64,000 nt of DNA from Terriglobia bacterium (GTDB taxonomy: Bacteria; Acidobacteriota; Terriglobia; Bryobacterales; UBA6623): positions 1 to 64,000 of the forward strand of contig VXRL01000076.1 in assembly GCA_009838515.1 (NCBI GenBank), read 5' to 3'. The notes under the pieces are model-generated. The model was not told the origin of the DNA. It did not search any database and saw only the letters and a list, made by a program, of their open reading frames with translations. How positions within the stretch are numbered: the stretch's first letter is position 1; every line of letters begins with the position of its first letter. This document shows positions 52,088 to 61,405 of the stretch, one piece after another. The position numbers were made by a program, and so were the translations under genes.

Positions 52088-52092
52088 CCTCC
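52088..52092 (-). promoter_or_regulatory. Ribosome-binding site of the enolase-like gene
   Basis: GGAGG on the minus strand, eight bases before ATG 52079 and only two before ATG 52085, so the later start is preferred. Confidence 0.55.
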
Positions 52093-52492
52093 AAGGGATT
52101 CCGTGGAACGGAACCCAAATGTAGCAGCCATGCCTTGGTGCGAGTCAAGACTATCAGACGCCCTCGGCGGAAGGTCCCGGGATTTGCCGATCCCGGGCGT
52201 TTTTCCGGCGGAAGCCGACTGACTGCAACGGAACGGTTCCTTAGGTTGTTGCATTGCGGGTAGCTCGCGTCGATCGAACGCAAGTATCTTCTGCGGAAGA
52301 CGCTTGCGAATGCTCGTAACTGAAGTCACCTGATTGCTGGGGCCAGTACACGCACGCCTCGCCGGCGCGGCGATGGTCGCGGATCGCTGAGCCCGGGTTG
52401 CCAGCGGGAGAATCGTATGGGCCTTGGGCGCTGTACGGGCGGTTCGAGCGAGCTGACCCAGAGTGTCGGAGCGGCGTTAGAGGGACCGAAGC
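52093..52492. other. Intergenic stretch with no supported gene
   Basis: About 400 bases between divergent units. Open frames exist upstream of the enolase start but are only the extension of that gene's frame. Promoters for the enolase gene are expected here. Confidence 0.4.
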
Positions 52493-52813
52493 ATGAATCG
52501 AATTGACAGGCGCCGCTTCTTCGAAGCGCGCGGGGTGGGGTTCGCATCGGCGTGCCGTCAGCCGGAGACCTCCGCGGCTCTTCCGCCCCTCCCGACGAGG
52601 ATCGGTTGCAGCACCCATTTCTTTGCGAGGTGGCCCGCGTCCGCCGCATTCCGCTGGGCCACTTCCTGCCTCCGCCCGAATACACGGGCGAATGGCGCTG
52701 CGACACCCACCCGCAGCTCAACCCGGACGGCAAGAAGGTCGTGATCGATTCCCCCATCGGGGTACCGGGCGCAGCCTTACCTCATCGACATCTCGGGGAT
52801 CGTGGAAGCGTAG
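52493..52813 (+). pseudogene. Decayed Tat-exported propeller-type protein (ends only)
   Basis: The N-terminal end is MNRIDRRRFFEARGVGFASA, a Tat leader, in one frame. In the next frame the C-terminal end RIPLGHFLPPPEYTGEWRCD and HPQLNPDGKKVVIDSPIG follows, and in a third frame QPYLIDISGIVEA then a TAG at 52811. Together they resemble the start and end of a WD40/TolB-like beta-propeller protein (EWRCDxHPxxSPDG ... IDSP ... YLIDISGIV), of which the central few hundred residues are missing. Two frameshifts plus a large deletion mark a relic. Confidence 0.65.
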
Positions 52814-52896
52814 ATCGCATGGATCCCGCGGTGCCTCACGGCAGCGGGCACGGATTGCCGTGATCGGATGCCTGCCGGATCGCGAGACGCTCCCTG

Positions 52897-54618
52897 TCAG
52901 GGCCCGTCCGTGCCGGCCTCCCTCGTGCGGGCTTTCAGGAGTTTCCGGATTGCATCGGTCGTAGCCGTCTTTCGAACAACCTTGCTAAGCTGCTCCGGGT
53001 CGCCCTCAGTCCTCTGCCGGTCGAGCGCTTCTTGGAAGCGTTCCTGGTGATCCGCGAGGTCGAATGGCGTCTCGCCCTGGGCGTTCTTCCAGTCGACGGG
53101 TGCACCCTTCGAGTGCAGATACTCGATGACGTTCGGAGTACGGTTCCCAGCCGCGATGTGCGTAATCGACTGGCCCTGGCGCGGAATGCTGATCGCCTTG
53201 ACCGGATCGGGATACCGGTCGTGCGGATCGTACCGCGCTTGCAGGTCAGCCCCGCGCCCGATCAATTCCTCGACCACGGGCATGTCCACCGCGACTACCG
53301 CGACCGAGAACGGCGTGTGCCCGTCGTAGCGCCGCAGATTCGGGTTCGCTCCCGCATCCAGCAGCATCCTGACCAGCTTGAGGTTGCCGGAGTTCGCGGC
53401 GATATGCAGCGCCGTCGAGCCCGGCACAGCGGGGTTGATTCTCACGTCGCCGTCAGGTCCTGGCGTCGGATATTTCGTTTGTCGGTTCGGGTCGGCTCCC
53501 AGCTCGAGCAGTCTTCGAACCATTTCGAGCGCACCCTGCCTATCGAACGGCGGCGGATTCGGGGGGCTATCGAGTGTCAGCAGGGCGGGCAGGGTCCGGT
53601 ACACTCCATCGGACCTCTTGTCCCGCTGTCGCGCGACCCAGGCAACGGCGAGGGACGCTGCGTGCAACGGCGTGTATCCCGCCGTGTCGGCAGCGGTCGC
53701 CGATACTCCCCGATCAAGCAGGATGTGTGCCATGTCCAGGTTGGGCCAGAATTTCTGCGAGCTGCCCGCACGAGCCGGCGCGCCTTGGCCTGGCTGGAAG
53801 TCGCCATCGAGCGGAATCCAGTTGTACAGCGCTGCGAGCAGGAGTGAGGTGCCGTCGGCAGCCTTTGCGTTGACATTGATCCCTGCGTCCAGCAGCATGC
53901 GCACCGATGTCAGGTTGCGCTTTCTCGCCGCAAAGAAAGCGGCGTTCTGGCCGCCTCGCTTGCTCCTGTAATCCCCGTCCCAGTTCCAGGGGATTCCGGT
54001 CTTGCCGAGCGTGAAGCTTGTCGGGATGTAGACCGTATACTCCACGTCCCAGCTCCGCGTTTCCGCTTGAACATCCGCGCCGTGGTCCAGTAGCAGCCGG
54101 ACCGCCTCCGGGTTTCCGGCGGCCCACATCAGGGTGGTCTGGCCGAATCTCTTCTCGCGAGCATTCGGATCGGCACCGGCTTCGAGCAGCAGTCTCATTA
54201 GGTCGACCTGGCCGAGGCGCGCCGCCGTCATCAGGGGAGTTTCCCCGTTTTCCCGCTCGACGTTGGGGTCGGCGCCGTGCCTCAGCAGCAGTTCCGCCAG
54301 GTCCGGCGCTCCATTCTCGATCGCCAGGGACACTGGGCTGATGCCGAGGCCGTTAGCTAGGTCGGGGTCGGCGCCGCCAGCCAGCAATAGCTCCGCGACT
54401 GCCGAATTGCCTCGAATGGCCGCCCAAGCCAGCGCCGTGGATCCGTCTCCTGCGACGGCGTCCACGTTCGCGCCCTGCTCGATCAGGGCCGCAACTGCCG
54501 ACCGGTCATCGCCGTGCGCGGCCTCGACAAGCGGCTGTCCGAGGCTTGCCGCCGAGGCGCTCCCGAGGGCCAGGACTCCGGCCAGGGCGGTTTGCGCTGC
54601 GATTTGCACGCGGACCAT
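52897..54618 (-). CDS. Secreted ankyrin-repeat protein
   Basis: 573 residues with a signal peptide (VRVQIAAQTALAGVLALGSASA). About ten ankyrin repeats are visible (DGSTALAWAAIRGNSAVAEL, ENGETPLMTAARLGQVDLMR, GHTPFSVAVVAVDMPVVEEL), broken near 190-230 by an insertion with Trp/Tyr residues. Ankyrins bind other proteins. The gene starts four bases after the DUF1552 stop, last of the DUF1592/DUF1552/ankyrin operon, a common trio in Acidobacteriota-like genomes; a scaffold for the two others is inferred. Confidence 0.9.
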   Translation of the reverse strand: MVRVQIAAQTALAGVLALGSASAASLGQPLVEAAHGDDRSAVAALIEQGANVDAVAGDGSTALAWAAIRGNSAVAELLLAGGADPDLANGLGISPVSLAIENGAPDLAELLLRHGADPNVERENGETPLMTAARLGQVDLMRLLLEAGADPNAREKRFGQTTLMWAAGNPEAVRLLLDHGADVQAETRSWDVEYTVYIPTSFTLGKTGIPWNWDGDYRSKRGGQNAAFFAARKRNLTSVRMLLDAGINVNAKAADGTSLLLAALYNWIPLDGDFQPGQGAPARAGSSQKFWPNLDMAHILLDRGVSATAADTAGYTPLHAASLAVAWVARQRDKRSDGVYRTLPALLTLDSPPNPPPFDRQGALEMVRRLLELGADPNRQTKYPTPGPDGDVRINPAVPGSTALHIAANSGNLKLVRMLLDAGANPNLRRYDGHTPFSVAVVAVDMPVVEELIGRGADLQARYDPHDRYPDPVKAISIPRQGQSITHIAAGNRTPNVIEYLHSKGAPVDWKNAQGETPFDLADHQERFQEALDRQRTEGDPEQLSKVVRKTATTDAIRKLLKARTREAGTDGP

Positions 54619-54622
54619 TGCC

Positions 54623-55921
54623 CTACACTTCCACGCGGTTGAGCATGCCGGTGCTGTCGCCCAGTTTCTCGGTCGGCACGCCTACTTTGTCGAGCATCGT
54701 CAGGTAGAGGTTCGTCAGCGGCGTCGTGTCGCCAGGGAAGACGACATGCCGCCCACCAGCGACGCGCCCGGCGGCCCCGCCGATTAGGAGAATCGGCAGG
54801 TCCCGCTGGCTATGGCTCGTTGGCACGCTGAGGCTGCTGCCGTACATGATCAGTGAGTGATCCAGGAGTGTCGTATTCCCCTCCTTGAGCGCGTCCAGCT
54901 TGGTTAGGAAGTACGAGAGCAGCTCGCACTGGTTCACGTTGATCTTTGCCAGCGCGTCCAGCTTGTACTTCTCGAAGTTGTGGTGCGAGATCTCGTGGTG
55001 GCCCATCGAGATGTCCAGGTGCGGGAACTTCATCGACGAGGCCTCGCGCCCGTACAGAAACGTCCAGACCCGGGTCAGGTCCGCCTGGATCGCCAGCGTC
55101 TGCAGGTCGAACATGAGCTTGATGTGGTCCACCCATGAGTCGGGTATGCCCGGTGGACGTTCCGCGGGGGGCAGGTCGGGCGGCGGCCTGTTCATCGCCA
55201 CGTTGATCCGCCGCTCAACGTCGCGAATCGATTCGAAATACTGGTCCAGCTTGCGCCGGTCGTCCGTGCCTAGCTCCGCTTTGAGTTCCGCGATCCTGTC
55301 GGAGACGGCATCGAGCGCGCTCTGGTCGGAGGCGTCCCTCCGCCTTGCAGCTTCGGGATCGATGCGGCCTCCCTCGCCGAAGAGCCGTTCGAACACGAAA
55401 CGCGGGTTCTTCTCGAACGGCAGGGGATTTGTCGCCGTCTTGAACACGGGACCGGGCAGGTTCCCTGTTTCCTCGGTCGTGAGTTCCAGGGAAGCAAACT
55501 GCGTCTCCTTGCCCAGGGCCCGGGCCGCCACTTGGTCGACTGAAATCCCGACATGGACCTTGCCCTTCTTCGGCTCGCATCCGGTCATGAAGGACGCCAT
55601 GGCCCTGTCGTGGAAACCCGACTTCGAGCGGTCGGGATCGGAAGAGAGTCCGGTCAGAACGACGAACTTGTCCCGGTGCGCGGCCAGCGGGGCGAGTGCT
55701 TCGCTCGCCTCGTAGCCGCTGCCTTCGCCCCCAGGACGCCACCGGTCCCGGTCCACCCCAAGGGGAAAATAGATGAATCCGAGACGCCGAACGGGTGCTG
55801 CGTCGGTCAGCCTCTCCGCGGTCAGAGCGGGAACCATCGCGTCTAGGAGCGGCAGGGCAAGCGCTGTTCCGGTCCCACGAAGGAACGTCCGGCGGGGAAG
55901 GTGCTTCTTGGATACGAACAC
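54623..55921 (-). CDS. Tat-exported DUF1552 protein (pair 4)
   Basis: 432 residues. LPRRTFLRGTGTALALPLLDAM is a Tat leader. IYFPLGVDRDRWRPGGEGSG, SGFHDRAMASFMTG, HVGISVDQVAARALG, DLPPAERPPGIPDSW and MGHHEISHHNFEKYK are DUF1552 blocks. DUF1552 is the usual neighbour of DUF1592-type cytochromes, as DUF1501 is of DUF1549/1553; both partners are exported and of unknown function. It lies 11 bases after the cytochrome stop and four before the ankyrin gene. Confidence 0.93.
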   Translation of the reverse strand: MFVSKKHLPRRTFLRGTGTALALPLLDAMVPALTAERLTDAAPVRRLGFIYFPLGVDRDRWRPGGEGSGYEASEALAPLAAHRDKFVVLTGLSSDPDRSKSGFHDRAMASFMTGCEPKKGKVHVGISVDQVAARALGKETQFASLELTTEETGNLPGPVFKTATNPLPFEKNPRFVFERLFGEGGRIDPEAARRRDASDQSALDAVSDRIAELKAELGTDDRRKLDQYFESIRDVERRINVAMNRPPPDLPPAERPPGIPDSWVDHIKLMFDLQTLAIQADLTRVWTFLYGREASSMKFPHLDISMGHHEISHHNFEKYKLDALAKINVNQCELLSYFLTKLDALKEGNTTLLDHSLIMYGSSLSVPTSHSQRDLPILLIGGAAGRVAGGRHVVFPGDTTPLTNLYLTMLDKVGVPTEKLGDSTGMLNRVEV

Positions 55922-55932
55922 GGTTGGCTCCT

Positions 55933-58356
55933 TTAGCTGTCGCTATGTTGCCGCATCTGGAACGGCACGCTCTTGACCACGCCGAGCAGCAGATCTTCGA
56001 AGCGGTAGGCTTTCGCTTCGGTATCGGAGAGGATCTTCCGGACGGTCGGCTGGTCCCTGGCGGTCAGTTCCCGTCCCAGTGCGTAGGTCAGCAGGCGCTC
56101 GACCGTCGCGTGGGCGAATCGCTCCGGCTGGCTCAGAAGCAGGTTCTTCAGGCCGTTCAGGCCTTCGATCGTCTCTCCGCTTGGCAGCGACCCGGTCGCA
56201 TCGACCGCCTCGCCATGATCCTCGGTTCTCCAACGCCCTATGACGTCGAAGTTCTCTAGGGCGAACCCGAGCGGATCGATCCGGGAGTGGCACGAAGCGC
56301 ATGCCGCATCGGCCCTGTGCCTGGCCAGCTGCTCCTTCGCGCTGAGCTTGCGGCCGTCTTCCGCGCTCTCCTTGAGCGGCGGAATGTTGGCTGGAGGAGG
56401 AGGCGGAGGCGAGTTCAGCAGGTTGTCAAGGATCCACGTCCCGCGGAGCACGGGGGAGGTTCGGGCGGAATGCGACGTCAGCATGAGGATGCTGCCCTGC
56501 CCGAGCAGGCCTCCTCGTCTCGATTTGTCCTCCAGCGAGACACGTCTGAATCCCGGGCCCACCACGCCCTCGATGCCGTAGTTCCGTGCCAGCCTCTCGT
56601 TCAAATAAGTGTAGTCCGCTCCGAGCAGATCCAGGATGCTGCGGTTCTCCCGGATCACGCTTCGGATGAAGAGCAGGGTCTCCTCTCGGAACGCAGAACC
56701 GAGCGCGTCGTTGAATCCGGGATACGCAGCTCGGTCCGGCCGCAACCTGCCGAGCTTCTGCAGTCCCAGCCACTGCGTCGCGAAGTTGTTCACCAGCGTC
56801 GAGGCTCTTCGGTCCGCCAGCATCCGGCGGACTTGGAGGGCCAGGACCTCCGGATCCTTAAGCTTGCCAGCCGAGGCGGTGTCGAGCAGCTCGTCATCGG
56901 GAATGCTGCTCCAGAGGAAGAATGACATCCTCGACGCGAGTTCGAAATCGGACACCGGGCGGGCGACCTCCTTGCCGGTGCCGTCGGAATCGAATTCCAA
57001 GCGGAATAGGAAATCGGGTGACAGCAGGATATCCCGCAGGGCCGCGGCGATGGACCCGTCGAGGTCGAGTTTCTGGCGAGCCTCCCTGAATGTGTCGAGC
57101 AGGGGGCGCAGGTCCTCTTCCGAGACGTCCCGCCGATAGGCTCGTCGCGCGACCGCTGCAAGGATCCTGGATGCGCACGCGGGCTCGTCCTCGAGTCTCT
57201 CTGGCCTGCACACGAAGATACGTCTGCGGCTCGGTGTCTCGGCCACGCCCGTGGGATTGTAAGGGCCGTGAATCTCGATCCTGCCCAGAACAGGAGGGCC
57301 CGGCAAGCCATCGAATGCTGATTCTCCCTGCGTCAGGCCCCAGATTTCGAAGAGCCGCACGCGCTTCCCATCCACGCGAAAGTCGATCCTCGGCCGGTTC
57401 GCGGTTCCCAGCAGGTCCAGCGGACCGCCTAGGGCCCGGCCTCCCCGGCCGCTGACATCCGAAACCGGACCCTCCCGGGCCGCCCATTCGTCAGGGAATG
57501 TGACGATGACCTCATGCGGGCCCGCCTTCAGCTGGACTTTCGTCCGGAACTGCCGCACGCCCTCGGTGGGTGTCAGGGACTGCTTCTCAAGGTACGCCCT
57601 CAGCTCGTATTCGCCGTCGTAGGGGAAGTGATGACTGACGCGGATGCCGCCGCGGGTTCCGTACGGCATGCCCATTCCTTGCCACTGGGCCTGCGTCTGG
57701 TTCACCCGGAAGATCTCGATCACCGGCGAGGGATCGCTCGCCCCCACCGCCATCTGGCTCACTTGACGGGCGGCCTTGAGGTACCCCTCGAGAAGCAGGG
57801 GTGACATCGAGAGGGCGTCGCCGATGTTGTCGAACCCGGAGGCTTGCCCGTCGGGCGGCAATCGGTTCGCCACGGGGACGTTGATGTTCAGAATGTCGCG
57901 GATCGCATTGGCGTATTCCGTGCGGTTGAGTCGACGTATGACCGTACGCCCCGCAAAGGGTGACTCGTTCGCGGAAGCGTCCAGCTCTTCGACCAGCCCA
58001 CCACGAAATGCCTCGAGTGTGGCCGCGTCCGGGCGCGGCGCTCCAGCGGGCGGCATCTCCCCGGCACCGAGCTTGCGGATGACCCGCTCCCACACGTCCG
58101 GCTGAGCCGAGGGGTCGTGCGCATCGACGCCGTCGAGAGCCAGGTCGCTGGGCGGGGAATCCCCGGCGTGGCATCCGACGCAGAATTGCTGGAGGAATGC
58201 ATCGCGATCCGGCGTCGCGCCAAACAGGCTGGGCGCGAGCATCAGGAGCAAGGCCGCCAATGCGGCACCCGAGAGTCGACGCACTACGGGCGCCTTGGAT
58301 GCTGGGCGTCCGGCCGAACGCTCGATCAGACCTCGTCTTTGGCCCTGCGACTCCAT
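55933..58356 (-). CDS. DUF1592-type planctomycete cytochrome c protein (pair 4)
   Basis: 807 residues from ATG 58356, giving a leader (SGAALAALLLMLAPSLFGA). The haem domain has CVGCH (Cys59, Cys62, His63) and MPPAGAPRPD. The order then follows DUF1587 (RRLNRTEYANAIRDIL), DUF1595, DUF1592 (ELASRMSFFLWSSIPDDELL), DUF1588 (RRGGLLGQGSILMLTSHSART, with CASCHSRIDP at Cys686/Cys689/His690) and DUF1585 (ATVERLLTYALGRELT) at the end. The maximal frame starting at 58677 overlaps a sulfatase relic and is not the start. Confidence 0.93.
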   Translation of the reverse strand: MESQGQRRGLIERSAGRPASKAPVVRRLSGAALAALLLMLAPSLFGATPDRDAFLQQFCVGCHAGDSPPSDLALDGVDAHDPSAQPDVWERVIRKLGAGEMPPAGAPRPDAATLEAFRGGLVEELDASANESPFAGRTVIRRLNRTEYANAIRDILNINVPVANRLPPDGQASGFDNIGDALSMSPLLLEGYLKAARQVSQMAVGASDPSPVIEIFRVNQTQAQWQGMGMPYGTRGGIRVSHHFPYDGEYELRAYLEKQSLTPTEGVRQFRTKVQLKAGPHEVIVTFPDEWAAREGPVSDVSGRGGRALGGPLDLLGTANRPRIDFRVDGKRVRLFEIWGLTQGESAFDGLPGPPVLGRIEIHGPYNPTGVAETPSRRRIFVCRPERLEDEPACASRILAAVARRAYRRDVSEEDLRPLLDTFREARQKLDLDGSIAAALRDILLSPDFLFRLEFDSDGTGKEVARPVSDFELASRMSFFLWSSIPDDELLDTASAGKLKDPEVLALQVRRMLADRRASTLVNNFATQWLGLQKLGRLRPDRAAYPGFNDALGSAFREETLLFIRSVIRENRSILDLLGADYTYLNERLARNYGIEGVVGPGFRRVSLEDKSRRGGLLGQGSILMLTSHSARTSPVLRGTWILDNLLNSPPPPPPANIPPLKESAEDGRKLSAKEQLARHRADAACASCHSRIDPLGFALENFDVIGRWRTEDHGEAVDATGSLPSGETIEGLNGLKNLLLSQPERFAHATVERLLTYALGRELTARDQPTVRKILSDTEAKAYRFEDLLLGVVKSVPFQMRQHSDS

Positions 58357-58423
58357 GTCGGCAGATGCCTCACCACCTAAATCGTACAGCAGAAGAACGG
58401 CCGGTTTCTCAGCAATTCTCAGG

Positions 58424-58624
58424 ATGGCGGTTTTGACTCGTGTGGGGTGGAATCTGCGAGTGCTGACGGATCCGAGCGAGTCGCGAAGCCTCACGGCGGA
58501 GAATCCCGAACAGCTCGCGAGCATGATGGAGGGCATGGTGCACGAACTGGAATCCATGGGGGCGGTGCATCCGTTGGGAGACGGGAACCCGCTGGAACCG
58601 GTCATTCTGAGCAGTAGAACGTAG
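58424..58624 (+). pseudogene. 3' relic of a sulfatase gene
   Basis: The frame LRVLTDPSESRSLTAENPEQ continues as LASMMEGMVHELESMGAVHPLGDGNPLEPVI and then stops. The DPxESxxLxAENPEQ block and the trailing GxxxPLxxDGNPLxP are found at the C-terminus of many sulfatases. No metal-site or CxPSR region occurs upstream, which is instead the start of the oppositely oriented DUF1592 gene. A remnant of a seventh sulfatase. Confidence 0.6.
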
Positions 58625-58753
58625 GGATTGCTTTCCGGAAACGACAACCTCCATGTCGCCACGACAGCATTTCTCACCCTCGTGAGCGAATCTGTGGGAG
58701 GTGCGACTTACGGAACTTCTCTGTCAGAACAACCGGAATCCACAGATTAAAAA

Positions 58754-58759
58754 TATAAT
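58754..58759 (+). promoter_or_regulatory. Possible -10 element upstream of pair 3
   Basis: A perfect TATAAT in the AT-rich stretch AAAAATATAATG, directly before the GTG at 58760. If used, transcription would begin near 58766 and the message would be nearly leaderless, or the real start codon would lie further in. No good -35 match was found. Confidence 0.3.
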
Positions 58760-61390
58760 GTGGTCGTGCGGCTCCCAAGCTCCGGAACGAGACGCCGGAA
58801 AACTTGCACCTTCAACGGTGCCCGTCTTTGTGACACGGTGCTGGCCTTCGTCGTGTTTGCGACAGGTTCGCTCGGGCTTCTCAGCGCGAACGATCAACCA
58901 GTGACGGTGAGGATTTTCGAAGACCTTGGCGAGGGAGCTTGGCTGGACCCGCAAGGCGACCCCACGACGGAGTACTCGGAATCCGGCTTTGCCTTCGTAC
59001 GCATTCCCGCCAGGTTCAGTGGCAACGCTCTTGCTTTGGACCGCTCTGTGCCGTTCTCTCTCGAAGCGAGTATGGAACAGACGCTGGAGCGCGGAGAGTA
59101 TCGCATCCGTTTGCGATCCAAGGGGCTGGCTGTGTTCCTGGTCGATGGCAAGCCAGTGCTTCGCACGAAGGCTCAGGTGCCGAACACCGCATCGCACGAT
59201 GCGCTCCCCGAGCCCTCAGAGTCAGACGGAGTGATCCGACCCGCTCCGCCGGCCCACCAGGACGTTCTCGCGACCGTTCCTCTGGAGGCAGGGGAACATC
59301 GCTTCCGGTTGGTCGCGGTGATCGGCGGCAAGGGCCTCGCCCCGTTTCCGGGGGAGCTCTCGGTGAGCATGGCCCGTCCTGGCGAGATCGACCGAGTGAT
59401 CGGTGGCTCGGACGCACCGCTGCTGACGGATACGGACTGGTCAGAGTTCGCCACTGCGTCGAGATTCCGACACCATCGAGATGACATCGAGCGACGGAGG
59501 CAGTCTGATGAGTCCGTCGAGGCGAAGTGGGAGGAACGACATCGGCAAGTGCGGGAGTGGACTCTGTCGCAGCCAGGTCCGGAAATTCCGCGGGTTGACG
59601 ACAGCGAGTGGATTCAGAACGACGTGGACCGTTTCGTCTACGAGGGGCTCGCGGGGGCGTCGCTAATGCCCAACGATCTGGTGGGAGATCTTGAGTTCTT
59701 GCGGCGTCTCGCTCTGGATACGACCGGCCTTGTACCGTCGGCCACGATGGTGAGGTCGTTTCTGGCCCAGCCAGCGGAGACGCGGCGGGCCCTAGCGATC
59801 GAGCAATTCTTGGAGAGCCCGGACTGGGCCGATTCTTGGGTTCCCTATTGGCAGGATGTCCTGGCAGAGAATCCGGGAATCCTCAAGCCGGACCTGAACA
59901 ATACCGGGCCGTTCCGCTGGTACATCCACCAGGCATTCGCGGACGGATACGCATTCGACCGCTTGGTTGTGGAACTCATCGAGATGGAAGGGAGCCTGTA
60001 CCAGGGAGCCCCGGCGGGCTTTGGCATGGCCAGCCTGAATGACGCGCCGATGGCTGCCAAGGCCGACATCGTTTCGCAGGCATTTCTCGCGAACAAGCTG
60101 TCCTGCGCGCGCTGCCACGACGCCCCGTTCCATCCCTTCCGCCAGAAGGACCTCTTCAGCATGGCGGCCATGCTCGACGGAGACGCGGTCGTTCTGCCGG
60201 CGTCGAGCACCGTTCCGGTGCGGGAAGGGGGCCGGGAGCCATACGTCGAGATCACCCTGGAGGCCGGGGCATCGATTGATCCGCATTGGGCGTTTGATGA
60301 GTTTCCCGATGTGGGCAAGTTGGCCCCGCCGCCAAGGAACACCTCGGTCGACGCAAGGCATGTGCTGGCGTCGAAGATGGTCCATCCAGCGAACCATCGG
60401 TTTTCCCGCGTGGTCGCCAACCGCGTATGGGCCCGCTTCATGGGCCGCGGCATCGTCGAGCCGCTGGATGACTGGGAAGACGCAGAGCCATCCAATCCCG
60501 AATTGCTGGAGTTCTTGGCTAGGGAGTTTGTGCTGAGCGGCTACGACCTGAAGCACTTGAGCGGATTGATCTTCCGGTCACACACGTATCAACGGCGTCC
60601 CGTCCGTGACGACCCGGCCTCGCCCGGCGAAGCGGCCAAGCTCTTCGCCGGTCCCGTGCGGCGACAGATGTCGGCCGAACAACTGGTGGATTCGCTGCAT
60701 GCCGTGGCGGGCAAAGGGCTGGATTCAGAAGAGCTGAATCTCAACCCGCTCGGAAATCGCTCCTTGCGTCAGTTCCTGAACATGGGATCTCCTGAGCGGG
60801 CTTGGGAGATGACCGCGCTGTCGAACGAGCGCGACCGTCCGAGTCTGGCGCTGCCGCGTGCCCAGGCGATCGTGGACATGCTGTCGGCGTACGGCTGGCG
60901 GCAGTCCCGCCAGAGCCCGGCATCCAGCCGCGACGATTCTCCGTCCGCAATGCAGGCCTTGGCGCTGGCCAACGGTTCGACGGGAGTCCGGGTCACCAGG
61001 CTGTCCGATGACAGCTTCTTCACCCGCCTGGCCTTGGAGGAGAGGCCGTTGGGCGAGATGGTGGATGAGGTGTTCGTGCGAACACTGACCCGCTTTCCGA
61101 CTCCTGCGGAACTGCAGGCGATGCTCGACCTGCTTGGCCCGCATTTTGCGGACCGGGTCGCGACGGGCGCCGCCGACCACCGTAGCGGGGACGCGGCCAA
61201 GAAGACCGACGGAAGGGTCTCCTGGGGGAACCACTTCGACCCGGAGAGCAACCGCATCCGGATGGAAGAGGAGCGGAAGGTTCGCATGGGGGATCCTCCG
61301 ACGACCCGGCTGACGCCGGAATTCCGGGAACGGTTCGAGGACATGGTGTGGGCGCTCGTCAACACGCCAGAGTTCTCGATGATTCCGTAG
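58760..61390 (+). CDS. DUF1549/DUF1553 protein without N-terminal haem domain (pair 3)
   Basis: 876 residues from GTG 58760; a start further in is possible. The hydrophobic segment VLAFVVFATGSLGLLSAND is the leader. In place of the usual haem domain is a beta-sandwich region (about 50-210) with SVPFSLEASMEQTLERGEYR, LFLVDGK-like AVFLVDGKPVLRTK and GEHRFRLVAVIGG, resembling PA14/carbohydrate-binding modules. DUF1549 (about 287-460) has the only haem motif, CARCHDAPFHPF (Cys449, Cys452, His453). DUF1553 (about 532-870) follows. The DUF1501 partner starts 15 bases later. Confidence 0.88.
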   Translation: MVVRLPSSGTRRRKTCTFNGARLCDTVLAFVVFATGSLGLLSANDQPVTVRIFEDLGEGAWLDPQGDPTTEYSESGFAFVRIPARFSGNALALDRSVPFSLEASMEQTLERGEYRIRLRSKGLAVFLVDGKPVLRTKAQVPNTASHDALPEPSESDGVIRPAPPAHQDVLATVPLEAGEHRFRLVAVIGGKGLAPFPGELSVSMARPGEIDRVIGGSDAPLLTDTDWSEFATASRFRHHRDDIERRRQSDESVEAKWEERHRQVREWTLSQPGPEIPRVDDSEWIQNDVDRFVYEGLAGASLMPNDLVGDLEFLRRLALDTTGLVPSATMVRSFLAQPAETRRALAIEQFLESPDWADSWVPYWQDVLAENPGILKPDLNNTGPFRWYIHQAFADGYAFDRLVVELIEMEGSLYQGAPAGFGMASLNDAPMAAKADIVSQAFLANKLSCARCHDAPFHPFRQKDLFSMAAMLDGDAVVLPASSTVPVREGGREPYVEITLEAGASIDPHWAFDEFPDVGKLAPPPRNTSVDARHVLASKMVHPANHRFSRVVANRVWARFMGRGIVEPLDDWEDAEPSNPELLEFLAREFVLSGYDLKHLSGLIFRSHTYQRRPVRDDPASPGEAAKLFAGPVRRQMSAEQLVDSLHAVAGKGLDSEELNLNPLGNRSLRQFLNMGSPERAWEMTALSNERDRPSLALPRAQAIVDMLSAYGWRQSRQSPASSRDDSPSAMQALALANGSTGVRVTRLSDDSFFTRLALEERPLGEMVDEVFVRTLTRFPTPAELQAMLDLLGPHFADRVATGAADHRSGDAAKKTDGRVSWGNHFDPESNRIRMEEERKVRMGDPPTTRLTPEFRERFEDMVWALVNTPEFSMIP

Positions 61391-61405
61391 CGCAAGGAGA
61401 TTTCG

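Noticed and set aside
58409..58677. Upstream extension of the DUF1592 frame to 58677
   Set aside because: It runs antisense through the sulfatase relic and lacks a leader; the ATG at 58356 is followed by a proper hydrophobic leader and the haem motif.
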